Positions 54,401 through 63,958 of a DNA stretch of 64,000 nucleotides are shown here, in pieces; position 1 is the stretch's first letter; the number at the start of each line of letters is the position of its first letter. Below the pieces are notes generated by a model. The model did not search any database and was not told the DNA's origin. It worked only from the letters and a program-made list of their open reading frames with translations. This DNA comes from Maylandia zebra (Eukaryota; Chordata; Actinopteri; Cichliformes; Cichlidae). The stretch lies in contig NC_135185.1 in assembly GCF_041146795.1 (NCBI RefSeq), forward strand, positions 12,931,529 through 12,995,528, written 5' to 3'. The position numbers and the translations under genes are program-made.

Positions 54401-56129
54401 CCTGAAAGGTGTACATGACGAGGTTGGTCACCTCGGGGTTGAGCGTGCCTTACATCTCGCTCGGGCAAGGTTCTACTGGCCACGAATGGCTCAGTCTATT
54501 GAAGAGAAGTGTAAGAAATGCTCACGTTGTCTCATGAGGAAGGCCCTTCCCCAAAAGGCTGCTCTACTACAGAATATCCAGGCAACTTACCCTCTTGAGC
54601 TAGTGTGCATTGATTACTTGTGTATTGAGCCCGATAGTCGAGACACCAGAAATGTGTTAGTATTGACGGACCATTTCACAAAATTTGCAGTTGCGGTCCC
54701 GACAAAAGATCAAAAGGCTAAGACAATAGCCAGGGCTCTTTGGGATCACCTTATCATCCCCTATGGCATCCCTAGCCGTCTGCTTAGTGACCAAGGCAGA
54801 GATTTTGAATCTAAGCTTGTGAAAGAGCTCTGCACATTGATTGGGACAAGCAAAATTCGCACAACGCCCTATCATCCACGAGGAAACCCGGTGGAAAGGT
54901 ACAATAGGACTCTCTTAGACATGTTAGGCACACTGGAGGACAAAGACAAGTATCATTGGAGAGACTTTGTTAGGCCATTAACACATGCCTACAACTGTAC
55001 ACGAAATGACACAACAGGGTACTGCCCATACGAACTTATGTTCGGCAGACAGCCGAGGTTGCCTATTGATCTTGTCCTTGGTACTCACCCGGGCAAAACC
55101 AGTCCAAAGTCTTACTCTGACTATGTTAAAGGTCTTCGCCAAAACCTCCAAGAGAGTTACACCCTTGCCAGCGAACACTCACAAAAGATGGGTGAGAAGA
55201 ATAAAATGAGGTTTGATAAAAAGATCAAAGCTGCAGAACTGTTTCCAGGTGACAGAGTTTTAGTAAGGAACGTGAATGTTAGAGGGAAGCACAAACTTGC
55301 TAACCGTTGGGAACAAAATATTCACATTGTTGTCAAACGGGTCAAAGACAGCCCAGTGTATGTTGTCAGACTGGAAAACGGAGACGGCCCCCAGCGTACA
55401 TTGCACAGGGATTTGCTTCTCCCTTGCGGGTTCTTACCTGTTGAAGATCAGGTTGGATCGGACTCTCAAAATGGGAATCAAAGGAAAATGAGGACCAGGA
55501 GTAAACCAAACTGCACAAAAGGCAACGACAAGGATAATGGAGGAGAGTACAGTGATGAGATGAGTGATGAAGAGGAATTATGTTTTGGCATATGGAATCC
55601 ACAAATCATCACAAAAGCCCCTTACATTCAAATTGAGTCAGCTCATCCTAAAGCCCAACAGCAATTGGACAGTCATCCCCCTGTATCATCCCCTGACACT
55701 GCTGTACCGGAAACGTCCTTACCTGATATTGGAAAACCTACCTTGACACAACCTGAAGTCTCTAACACAAGTCATGTGGACTATGTTCCTTCCGATGCGA
55801 GGTCTTCAGACCATGTTGTGATTGACATTCCCGAACCCAACTTGACACCTACCATGACTGATGCAGATCTCACTCCACCAGAGCCTGCAGTCATTAATGA
55901 TGATGCTGTTAGTACTGATGCTGGTGCTACAGAACCAGTGAGGTTGAGGCGCTCTGACAGAGAAAGACGCCCACCTCAGAAATTCACTTATGATGAGTTA
56001 GGAGAGCCACTGACCTTGGCTATTAGCTCCTTTTTCCAAACCTTAGGCGTTGCATTCTCCAAAACTGTCATGTCACCTTTACCAGGCCCCAGTTGGTCTA
56101 TGATGCATGAAGGGACTCATGCCGTTTAG
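51456..56129 (+). CDS. Pol polyprotein, PNMA-type Gypsy (protease, RT, RNase H, integrase)
   Basis: Reached by -1 frameshifting from gag; the frame opens after a stop at 51453-51455 and overlaps gag by 43 nt. No ATG occurs until just before the protease motif, so independent initiation is unlikely. Residues counted from the GTG at 51498 (1543 residues): protease DSG at 71-73; RT D459 and FLDD at 521-524; RNase H D694, E735, D761 and D803; integrase zinc finger H973, H978 and Cys pair near 1008-1011; integrase core D1039, D1098 and E1133. Only 34 residues separate the last two, one fewer than the standard 35. A long acidic and Pro-rich C-terminal tail follows and ends next to the polypurine tract. 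No internal stop. Confidence 0.93.
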   Translation, partial: FCCTTGHSPVCFKLVAAPVVGHPGAETLDFPSPETLACGPEVQITEPIHPIGSLDPNFLFPQGLIGPRCAASVLVDGVPCESIMDSGSQVTTISESFHKMHLSHLPIQPIHALLEIEGAGGQNVPYLGYVQTCITFPENIAGKEQQLAVLALVVPECHFNSRIPLLIGTNVLLRVYGQLVHQDGPKFIRKLHSKQFATILQHVAQVQRNDTHSCPVMLHSKGAVTIPARHKQCLMGNVRLRKNNRNTSFVLEPHEQYKLPGGLLLESALVDIPFNSSSKVPVIVHNVSEHAVTLQSNSIVAQACAAQHVSPLASSQTRNPPSQNEPDSDNLTFNLDDSPIPEQWKERILGKLRSIPEVFALDDMSHGHTTAVKHQIKLNNETPFKERPRPIHPSDREAAKQHLRELLDAGIIRESQSPFASPIVLVRKKNGSIRLCIDYRRLNLRTIRDAYALPNIEETFTALSGAKWFSVMDLKSGYYQVEVAEEDKPKTAFVCPLGFYEFNRMPQGVTNAPSTFQRLMEKCVSDLHLTEVLVFLDDLIVFSDTLEEHESRLMKVLSRLRDYGLKLSPEKCHFFKTSVKYLGHVVDAHGVHTDPEKISALKCWPRPSNFKELKCFLGFAGYYRRFVEGYSKIAKPLNRLTAGYRPPKKRGKIYKREPPRLSYSPTQPLGEQWTHECETSFRTIIEKLTSAPILAFANPQLPYVLHTDACRDGLGAALYQEQEGRLRAVAYASRGLSKSEQNYPTHKLEFLALKWAVCEKFNDYLYGSSFTVLTDNNPLTYVLTTAKLDAAGHRWLAALSTYNFNIKYRAGQANKDADGLSRRPQEPPHEDEAFVKEKARIDDMKERLINMQNNLDHETFSALCQRHSVSCHSETLSVVESLAIDPSSVTEAYGEDILPSMTDADWCAAQKDDPSLARVIALLRRGLKPSPKEANLESSDVKLLLKQWNKLKLSNGVLYRKFNDRDSLVYQLVLPQKYRDRALKGVHDEVGHLGVERALHLARARFYWPRMAQSIEEKCKKCSRCLMRKALPQKAALLQNIQATYPLELVCIDYLCIEPDSRDTRNVLVLTDHFTKFAVAVPTKDQKAKTIARALWDHLIIPYGIPSRLLSDQGRDFESKLVKELCTLIGTSKIRTTPYHPRGNPVERYNRTLLDMLGTLEDKDKYHWRDFVRPLTHAYNCTRNDTTGYCPYELMFGRQPRLPIDLVLGTHPGKTSPKSYSDYVKGLRQNLQESYTLASEHSQKMGEKNKMRFDKKIKAAELFPGDRVLVRNVNVRGKHKLANRWEQNIHIVVKRVKDSPVYVVRLENGDGPQRTLHRDLLLPCGFLPVEDQVGSDSQNGNQRKMRTRSKPNCTKGNDKDNGGEYSDEMSDEEELCFGIWNPQIITKAPYIQIESAHPKAQQQLDSHPPVSSPDTAVPETSLPDIGKPTLTQPEVSNTSHVDYVPSDARSSDHVVIDIPEPNLTPTMTDADLTPPEPAVINDDAVSTDAGATEPVRLRRSDRERRPPQKFTYDELGEPLTLAISSFFQTLGVAFSKTVMSPLPGPSWSMMHEGTHAV
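51489..51555 (+). promoter_or_regulatory. -1 ribosomal frameshift signal: slippery site plus stem/pseudoknot
   Basis: TTTAAAC at 51489-51495 is a canonical X XXY YYZ heptamer in the correct register: gag codons TTA and AAC, then the gag stop TAG. After a 6-nt spacer (51496-51501), CAGCTCCTG (51502-51510) pairs perfectly with CAGGAGCTG (51523-51531) across a 12-nt loop. Loop bases 51514-51519 (TGGGAC) can pair with 51550-51555 (GTCCCG, one G-U), giving an H-type pseudoknot. The pol frame is exactly -1. Confidence 0.9.
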
Positions 56130-56139
56130 AGGGGGAGAG
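56128..56139 (+). other. Polypurine tract, PNMA-type Gypsy element
   Basis: AGAGGGGGAGAG lies between the pol stop (TAG, 56127-56129) and the 3' LTR at 56140 and overlaps the stop codon by two bases. Confidence 0.9.
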
Positions 56140-57039
56140 TGTAACCCATGGTTATTTTATTGCCAATTGTATTCTGTTTTTATTCTAATTTGAAGTGTTA
56201 CTGTTTTGTTAAATGCTGAGTTTTCCCCATGTACCGTGAATGCACCATAGCGCGTGCGTGGTGACTTTCTTTCACTGCATCCGCCTGCACGGAGCTAGAT
56301 GCGCAAAGCTGTGTGGATATTCAGTCCTGTAACGTGTTGCGCTACGGAATTAATGTTTTCTATGAAGAATATCCTGGCTGGTTTTTTTTATGTAGTAGAA
56401 ATCTGCTGCAAGGACCGAGCGGTGCCATCTAAGGACTGGATGCCACTGGAGGTGCCTAGAAAGGACGTTCTCAATCTGAAGGCCACCTGTTTCCTTGGAG
56501 GGTGGTAGGATACAACGATTTGCAATTTTTTTTGGATTAACGTTTTTTTATGAGATCTCAGGACACTTTATGTTGTTACTTTTTTCTTTTTTTTGGGTCA
56601 GATCTGATTCCACTTAACATCAAAAAGCAAACCAGTGACTAAAGACAATTAACACTTACTAAGAACACTGAATACTAAGTGCACTGAACTGAAATGGACA
56701 GCCTACCTGATACATTTATGGACACTTTAAGTGATATGTTGTACATTGTTGACATTTACATGTTTGAAATGATTTAAATGTTTTGTTCATGTCTATGTTT
56801 TGGACCATTTAAATGTTGAATACACTCAAATCACTTTTCTCCCTTTAAGTTGTTGTCAGTGTCTCATTCTGAGTGGAGGGATATTCCTTCTTTAAGTTGA
56901 GTTACCACTGCCAGTCTCCTTACGATCCTAACTGAACCCAACAAGAGTAGATTCCCAAATATAGTTTTTTCCTTGACTTTGTATGACAGATTACTGTGGA
57001 TTTGACTGATTTTGGACTACTCAGTTAAAAAGGGTGACA
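56140..57039 (+). repeat. 3' LTR of the PNMA-type Gypsy element
   Basis: 900 bp, nearly identical to the 5' LTR. The open frame at 56299-56508 within it has a matching counterpart in the 5' LTR and is not a gene. Confidence 0.95.
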
Positions 57040-57365
57040 TACAGTAGAATAAAATAGAATAAAAATATACAATAAGATAAAAATAGAATACGAATGCTAT
57101 ATACAACTGAGTAAAAATACAACGATGCCAGAAAAGATTATTGCACTTAGTGTTATTGCACATGTGTGGATGTGTGTGTTTGTTCAGTTAAAGTCTTTGT
57201 TGTGGAGTCTGACAGCAGTGGGGAGGAAAGACCTGCGAAATCTCTCCGTCCCACACCGTGGGTGCCGCAGTCTCCCACTGAAGGAGCTGCTCAGTGCTGT
57301 CACAGTCTGCTGCATGGGGTGGGAGACGTTGTCCAACAGGGATGACAGCTTAGCCGCCATTCTCC

Positions 57366-57927
57366 TGTCACTCAAGATGCAGGGGACTCAAACGCAGGAC
57401 TCCTGAATCAACTGAACACAAGGATTTATTTACAGAGTTCACCAGGTGTATATACAGAGAGTGCCGGGCAGTGCTATATACAACAATGTGAGGGACGGGA
57501 CTCCAGGGAAATCCAAGGGGGGGAATCACTCGCTCTCCAACTCTCCACATACATGACTGCAGTTCCTTTCTTCACACTTGACACACAGATTCACATGGGA
57601 AAGGTTATCCAGGGGGTCTGTAGATGAGGAAACAGGAATGAGTACGATATTCACAAAAGACACTTGACTTATCTTGAGCTGTAGCTTGACTCTCACTGAC
57701 GTGTGGTAGACAACAATCCAGCGAAGACCAGCAGTCACCTCCTGGCTGAAATGCCATTCACCTTGATGGGCATCAGGTGCGTTCTTTTCCGTGGGCCGAG
57801 GGCCGAGGGCGTGAACCCACAATGAGTTCTGCCCCAGCGACAGAGAGGAGGTGAGAGAGAGCGCAAGAGAGAGAAAAGAAAAAAAATAAGGCCGACCAGC
57901 GCCTTGCCGATCCCCCAGGTCGTGACA
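57366..57927 (-). mobile_element. Solo LTR of a further Gypsy-like element
   Basis: 562 bp bounded by TGTCAC at the left and GTGACA at the right, i.e. TG...CA on either strand. Read on the minus strand it begins TGTCACGACCTGGGGGATCG, has tatata near its 3' third and an AATAAA in 'ctgtaaataaatccttgtg' about 65 bp before its end, the layout expected of an LTR. No internal region is present. The 5-bp flanks (tctcc left, ggtgc right) do not match: the left flank is LINE, the right is Tc1. Confidence 0.75.
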
Positions 57928-58330
57928 GGTGCTGCTTTGCTGCATCTGGCACAGGTTGTCTTGAATCTGTGCGGGGTACAATGAAATCTCAAGACTATCA
58001 AGGGATTCTAGAGAAAAATGTGCTGGTCAGTATCAGAAAGCTTGGTCTCAGTCGCAGATCATGGGTCTTACAACAGGACAATGACACAAAACACAGCTAA
58101 AAACACCCAAGAATGGCTAAGAGGAAAACATAAGACTATTTTAAAGTGGCCTTCTATGAACCCTGACCTCAATCCTATTGAGCATCTTTGGAAGGAGCTG
58201 AAACATGCAGTCTGGAAAAGGCGCCCTTCAAACCGGAAACAACTGGATCAGTTTGCTCATGAGGAGTGGACCAAAATACCTGCTGAGAGGTGACAGTTAC
58301 AGGAATCGTTTGATTGCAGTGTTTGCCTCA
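57928..58330 (+). pseudogene. Tc1 transposase, C-terminal half, frameshifted
   Basis: The catalytic core of the interrupted Tc1 copy. Codons around 58066-58090 carry the QQDND block (second catalytic Asp), and SMNPDLNPIEHLWKELKHAV at 58156-58215 carries the catalytic Glu. The two lie in different frames; the short CACAGC run near 58092 looks two bases shorter than expected, which accounts for the break. The frame open from 58018 to 58293 is therefore only part of the domain. The N-terminal part lies 9.4 kb upstream at 48517-48564. Confidence 0.85.
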
Positions 58331-58574
58331 AAAGGTTGTGCAACAAAATATTAAGTTGTGGGTACCATCATTTTTGTCCAGGCCTGTTTCATGCATTTAT
58401 TTTTTAAATAATTCAGTTGAAGCTTGGTTGAAAAGCAATGTCTGACTTTCATTGGTTAAGATTTATAGAACTTTTATTTATTATTACTTTTGTCAGATTA
58501 AAGTTATTGCTGTGACCATTGTGAGTTTTTCTTTCATTGACCGAAGGGTAGCAACATTTTTGTCCACGTCTGTA

Positions 58575-59180
58575 AATATTTAAATATATCATATAGTAAA
58601 TCTTTGTTAAACAAGTAACATCAGGATCTTTACTGCACATGTACATCAGCAAAAATATCTTGGCGTGCAGTTTAATTGGTGAAGTCAGTTATTTTGTTAG
58701 TGAATTTTTTTTCTTGTTCTACAGTAGTCAAACACTTTAGAGGCAAAAAGATTTAACTGTCAGCCATAAAATCTTTGTGTAGTTACAAGTTCTAACATGC
58801 ACAAATGCTCGAAGAAACCAAAAATAAAGTGGATGCCAACTACCATGGCAGCCCTGTAAGTTTAAACAAACTTACTCAAGGTTGTTCAAACATCTAAAAT
58901 ATAATGTTTATTTAGCAGACAACATACAACAACAGAGTTACATATTTGCGCTGAAGTCAAGCAAACCTTTGGGTTATTTTAAATAAAAACCAGGAAGCTG
59001 TATACAGGGCATCACACCTGTACATTAAGAATTAACATGACTTGTGTGTAAACACCTATAAAACTAACCCTGCAGGTTCCAGAGTAATTCCAAGGAAAGT
59101 GGTGGAGTTTGAGTGAAATTTGCATTGTAAGATAAGGAGGTGCCACAACCTGTCCTGTCTGATTTAGGGGATTGTGGGCA
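58575..59180. other. Calpain upstream region
   Basis: AT-rich DNA between the Tc1 right end and the calpain TATA box, with no open frame or recognised repeat. It should hold the proximal regulatory sequence of the calpain gene. Confidence 0.45.
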
Positions 59181-59181
59181 T

Positions 59182-59189
59182 TATATAAG
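59182..59189 (+). promoter_or_regulatory. TATA box of the calpain gene
   Basis: TATATAAG lies about 25-30 bp upstream of a plausible start site near 59212 and about 80 bp upstream of the first splice donor, in the orientation of the calpain gene. Confidence 0.65.
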
Positions 59190-59211
59190 ACTGAAGCCTG
59201 TCCACTCTTAC

Positions 59212-59269
59212 CTGCAGACCTGCTCCATATCTACTAAACAACACGCTTCCTCTTTCGTGACTCGTTCAG
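59212..59269 (+). other. Non-coding first exon of the calpain gene (predicted)
   Basis: A stretch without ATG ends in TCGTTCAG followed by the strong donor GTAAGA at 59270. The next acceptor is at 60526-60527. The 5' boundary is estimated from the TATA box position. Intron 1 would be 59270-60527. Confidence 0.55.
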
Positions 59270-60544
59270 GTAAGATGTTTGTTTAACAATTTTAGGACTA
59301 ATGACTAAAATCAGTTATTATAGTTTTTCTTTTTCTGTTTATTTTTAGTGTTAGGTTTTGTTTTGTTTTTATTAGTTTCATAGTCTCATTAAATATTATT
59401 ACTATATGGGCATTTCATTGATATTTTATTGTAAATTGCAGTTCTTTTTCTTTTAAAAGAGAAAAAAAACCCAAGCAATGTTTTTAATATTTATATATTA
59501 TTTCACCTATTTTTTTTCTCACCTAGATTTAGTTAGGCGACCCACCTTTATCATTATGGGTCACCTATACCTATTAGAACAGGTGCTGCACTTGTGCTGT
59601 TGCAGACTGTTACCTTGCAAAAAACGGCTCATAAAACTGAGTTAAATCTTAGGTAATTTCCTCTAAATGTCTACCACTTTAATCTCAGTATGTATATTGT
59701 TTTTAGTTAATTCTATTAATATTATTAGTAGTAGCAGCTATAGTCAATATAAACATTAAGCATGAGCTGAGCTGCTTCCTAAAAAGCAAATGGGCATACA
59801 GTGCTTAACAAATTTATTAGACCATCTATCATAACAAGAATGAAAATGTGTTTTTAGAAATTACTTAGAATTATATTGTTATCTATTAGGCAAATTAAAA
59901 TAAAATTACAGTTGTATGAAATATGAAAATTAATGGATAACAACAGCTTTAAAAATACTATTTTGATTAAAGAGGCTACACATACAGTTGGTTACAGAAA
60001 CATAAAACATGATTTTGGTATTTACTAATACTGTTAATTGAGAGCAGCTGTGGTATAAACATTACACTGGGTGGTGGTCTAATGAATTTGTAATTTGTAT
60101 GTACTTGTTTTGTGCAGACAGAGATTTTCATACATAAAGAAGCATGCCTACAAATAACCTTTTCTGAAGTACTGAATTTAAACACAAGCAAAGAAGAATA
60201 AAATTGTCTTATATGACAATTAAATATATGAAATGACAGAGTATGTCATGTTTTTTTGGCATTGACTTTTTACATCAATTCTTACATCAACCAAGCTTTA
60301 TTTTTAATATCTAAAGTTATGTTACCAAAAAAATATTTAATGTAATTTACTGGTTGTAAACTAGAGGTGGAGTAGACTGATAATCACCCTAGAGGTTTGA
60401 GGAGCGTACTGATCATTTTAAGAAGAATTTAATTTTACTGTTAGGATTTGAGCTGACATTGTTTCTTTGTAGCATATCATTTATTATACTAATCTATCAA
60501 ATTTACATGCCAACTTCTTGAAAACAGACACAAACACTGCAGCA

Positions 60545-63500
60545 ATGCCTCTTCCTGGTGCATGCCTGAACATTATGGAGGCTCGTCACAAGCAGAAGGG
60601 ATATGGGAGCATCTGCAACCCTGAAAGGTTCTGTAACCAAGACTTCAAGAACCTGAAGCAGTACTGTCTAATCAAAGGAGTAAGGTACCTCGATGACATG
60701 TTCCCCCCTGATGGAAAGTCTATTGGCCAGGGGATACTGAAGCCCTCCGACCTGGCCCACGTGAAGTGGCTAAGACCTGCGGTGAGTATTTAAAGATATT
60801 TAAATTGCACATTAGATGCTCTATCACATCTAAATGTTTAATCAGCCGGGGACTGATTCCCCCTTTTTCACTGCAAGTGATTCAGTTTAAATTTTCTGCT
60901 AATGACATTTTTCTGCAGTCAGATTGTAAAAGTGTTTGAATGAGCTGTTCTTCAATTCACACAGTCCCAGTACACAGCTAACAATAATGCTTAACATTTC
61001 AAAAATAAAAGTGGTTGCCCTAGACTGCTAGACATGAGCTAATAATTCATTTTAGAATTTTAGAAAACAAAATACAATATCTTTTCCACCTTTGCCCCAC
61101 TGCATTTGAGATTGTGAAAATGTAGCTCTTCTTATGAACCAAGAAGTGAGATTTTCACTGTAACAGTGCCCTCTAGTGGATGTGACAATAATTAAATTAA
61201 TCCTGATATTTAAGCCTGTGAAGTAGAGTTTCATATTTCAAACTTGGCCCCAAACCTCTTAAATTTGGGAATGGTCGGATACATTAAGTGGAAATGAGTG
61301 AAGCAATCCTTATATTTGAAAACTGACTCCCTGTTTTACAGCAAATTGCTCCTGATGCTGAATTTGTGGTTGATGGCGTCTCCAGATTTGACTTTGGTCA
61401 AGGTGTACTTGGTAGGGTCATTTCTTCACTCCTAATATTTACACTCTTGTATCTGCCTACAGTCCTGATTGTTCTTTTTTTGTTGTTGTTAAACAGGAAA
61501 CTGCTGGTTTCTTGCATCAATCGGCGCACTGACTTTCCAGAATCACATTTTTGAACAAGTTGTTCCGCTCGACCAAAAAATCAAAGAGAACTACTGTGGC
61601 ATTTTTCACTTCAGGGTAAACATCATTAAACTATCAGAATAAGACAAGTAATTATTATCTTTAACTGTTTTTCTCCACTAAACTAAAACTTAAAAGCTGT
61701 TTATTTCAGAGTTTGGATTATTTTGTCTCTAATGATCAAATTTCATGAAACACAACAAGCTCACAAAACAATTGTATCTTTATTTAAGTTCTGGAGATTC
61801 GGGCGGTGGGTGGACGTCGTCATTGATGACAAGTTGCCGACGATCAATGGCAGACTAATCTTTGTTCACTCCAAAGATCCAAATGAGTTCTGGCCTGCTC
61901 TGCTGGAGAAAGCTTATGCCAAGTATGCAAAGAAACATATGATTTATCCGATATACAGTGAACAAGTTACATGTGGGGGATCTGTGAAAAATATTATCTA
62001 CCTCTGTCAGGGTTTGTGGTTCCTACACCGACATGACTTCTGGAACTCCTTCAGAGGCTATGATGGATTTCACCGGTGGCGTCCACATGTGCGTCCAGCT
62101 GTCGGACGCCAGTTCAGACGTGTGGGGGCTGATATGCAGAGCTGGCAAATCCAACACATTGATGGGCTGTGGTACACCTCAAGGGGTAAGCACAAAAAAA
62201 CAGAACTCAGAAACAGCCCGAGGTTATTCAGGGAGATTATTCTCCAACTACAAAAAAGGGCTTAGAGGACTTTGATTAGTGTTAGTATAGATTAGAGATG
62301 CTGTGAAACTGTTTTGACATTTTAACAAACATTTTATGCATTTTGAGGTGAGTTATAACAAAGTCTGTGTTTTCCACTCAGACTGCACTTCATCATCTAC
62401 CAATAAAACTGGTATCATATTGCCTAAAAACTATAAAACTAAATCAATGATGTAATGATGAAGTTATATTTATGGCATAATCAACCAATATTGCACAAAT
62501 ACAACCCAAGTTAGCATGCACTTTGGGACTGCTTAAGTGGGAATGCAAATCCTGGAACAAGAAGACTGTTTTGACTTAGTAGACTCTGAAAGTTCAAAAT
62601 CTATTTTAAGTTTTTTGTGAAGCGGTTGGTTGACTGCCAGAAACATCTTTTATGAAGACAAAGTGTCCCAAAATGTTGAAATTTGCTTTAAGTCAACATA
62701 ACCAAACTTTGCAGTCACTTTTTTCTAATGATATTATTGTATCAGAAGTCTTTATTTTCATTTTTTATGCTTTTACAATGACCAATGTTCCTTGATTGTA
62801 GGAAACATCTGCTAACACAGTTTTGCCAAATGGACTGGTCCAAGGGCACGCCTACACTGTGACAGGGGTTAAAGAGGTAAAGAATTATACTTACACAGTA
62901 ATCACAGTTAGTATTGGAAGTGAATCTACAGTAATAATACTTCCCTGGTAAGATTACAGCAATAAAAAGAATGCTATCACATAGTATCACAGTATGCAGT
63001 GTAGGAAGAATTACAGCAAAAACAAGCGCATGACATATTAGACAAAATGTTTAGGGGAGATTTAAAAACCTTTAAGCATACATTTAAATACAACAATAAT
63101 ATGTCCCAGAAGGTTGATTCTGTTCATCTGGACGTAGCGTTTTCTGGGAGAAACGTTTCGTCACTCATCCAAGTGACTTATTCAGTCTCAGCTGACTGCA
63201 GGTTTTCCCAACCTTATAAACAGTACATTTGCACAATGACTGAAAATAGAACCACTGAATGAACAATGGGCTCTGAGATCAGTTCCTTGATCATTAATAT
63301 GCAAATTCTCATGACCATTGACTAACAACTACTGATCAAAGACCACTGATCAGTGGCAATGAGTACCATCCACAGAGAGTTGGGGAATGGCTGCAATCAC
63401 GTAAATGGCCTCCTTGACTCCCCCTCAAACCAGTGTTTCCAGCTGATTGTTCGTTCAGTGATGCTCGTTTCAGTCATTGTGCAATGTACTGTTTATAAGG

Positions 63501-63958
63501 TTGGGGAAACCTGCAGTCAGCTGAAACTGAAGACGTCACTTGGATGAGTGACGAAACGTTTCTTGCATTGAAAACGTTACGTCCAGATGAACAGAATCAA
63601 TCTTTTGTGATTTACTTACCTGGATGATTGAGCATGCATCGAACCAATAACTGTGATTTTTCTGGTGCCTGCGGCCAGCTTATTAGCCAAGGAAAACTTG
63701 TGAAGCTGATCCGTTTGTGGAACCCCTGGGGCAAAGGAGAGTGGGTAGGAGACTGGAGTGATCGGTAAGCAGTAATCAGCTTTGGTATATTTAATTAGAG
63801 AATAATTTTCTTCAAAATATGCAACTCTGGATAAAAATTACCAACATAATGTGTCATCTCTTACCTAAAATACTGTCTTTAAGGTCCCCCATGTGGGACA
63901 TTGTGAGTTCTCAAGACCGCCAAATGTGCCTTTCAGTGGCTGATGATGGAGAGTTTTG
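60545..63958 (+). CDS. Classical calpain catalytic subunit, 5' part (continues beyond window)
   Basis: Calcium-dependent cytosolic cysteine protease. Coding exons: 60545-60781, 61342-61411, 61497-61615, 61789-61922, 62011-62185, 62802-62876, 63679-63764, 63884-63958, all GT/AG with compatible phases, 971 nt so far. The exon lengths 70, 119, 134 and 86 match those of mammalian classical calpain genes. The start ATG is in [20 protein letters not shown]; the acceptor is 17 nt upstream. The catalytic triad is complete: Cys105 (GNCWFLAS), His261 (GHAYTVTG) and Asn285 (LWNPWG), in the same places as in calpain-2 to within one residue. The fold covers protease core PC1 and most of PC2, ending at DDGEFW. 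The C2-like and penta-EF-hand domains would lie to the right of the window. The paralogue cannot be fixed from this part. Confidence 0.95.
63114..63600. repeat. Foldback (long inverted repeat) element in calpain intron
   Basis: Left arm 63114 to about 63262 and right arm about 63456-63600 are reverse complements over about 145 bp with scattered mismatches; each outer end reads TTGATTCTGTTCATCTGGAC inward. The unpaired centre is about 190 bp. No open frame. It lies in the intron between the calpain exons ending 62876 and starting 63679. A single-arm relative lies near 45.5 kb. Confidence 0.88.

Larger units (their letters stand above)
48751..57039 (+). mobile_element. Ty3/Gypsy retrotransposon with PNMA-like gag, 8289 bp
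   Basis: Full-length element with LTRs of 901 bp (48751-49651) and 900 bp (56140-57039) that differ by one T in a homopolymer and about two substitutions, so insertion is recent. TG...CA ends; TACA flanks both sides (48747-48750 and 57040-57043), a 4-bp duplication, or 5 bp (ATACA) if the LTR is taken to end one base earlier. Gag and pol are both open, in different frames, and joined by a predicted -1 frameshift signal at 51489-51555. Pol order PR-RT-RH-IN defines Ty3/Gypsy. It sits in the 3' UTR of a LINE, itself within a Tc1 copy. Confidence 0.96.
48563..57365 (-). mobile_element. LINE 3' end (minus), split by the Gypsy insertion
   Basis: Minus-strand retroposon whose 3' end is the (TTATC)n tail at 48563-48603. 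Its 3' UTR continues to 48750, resumes after the LTR element at 57040, and leads into the ORF2 C-terminus: minus-strand codons ending near 57184 give MQQTVTALSSSFSGRLRHPR and FRRSFLPTAVRLHN, a LINE reverse-transcriptase end. The 5' side is cut at 57365 by the solo LTR. The clade was not assigned. Confidence 0.8.
48242..58572 (+). mobile_element. Tc1-like transposon remnant, interrupted by nested insertions
   Basis: Terminal inverted repeats of about 200 bp sit 10 kb apart. The left end (48242 to about 48440) begins CAGACTTGGGCAAAATTGTT and the right end (about 58350-58572) is its diverged reverse complement; TA flanks both (48240-48241 and 58573-58574). Inside the left end, 48517-48564 encodes the transposase linker ANLPGRGCRRKLMTDQ; the C-terminal half reappears at 57928. 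The middle of the transposase is missing and replaced by LINE, Gypsy and solo-LTR sequence. It cannot move autonomously. Confidence 0.9.

Noticed and set aside
57526..58001. 151- and 88-codon minus-strand frames
   Set aside because: They lie almost entirely within the solo LTR and its junction with Tc1; no domain.
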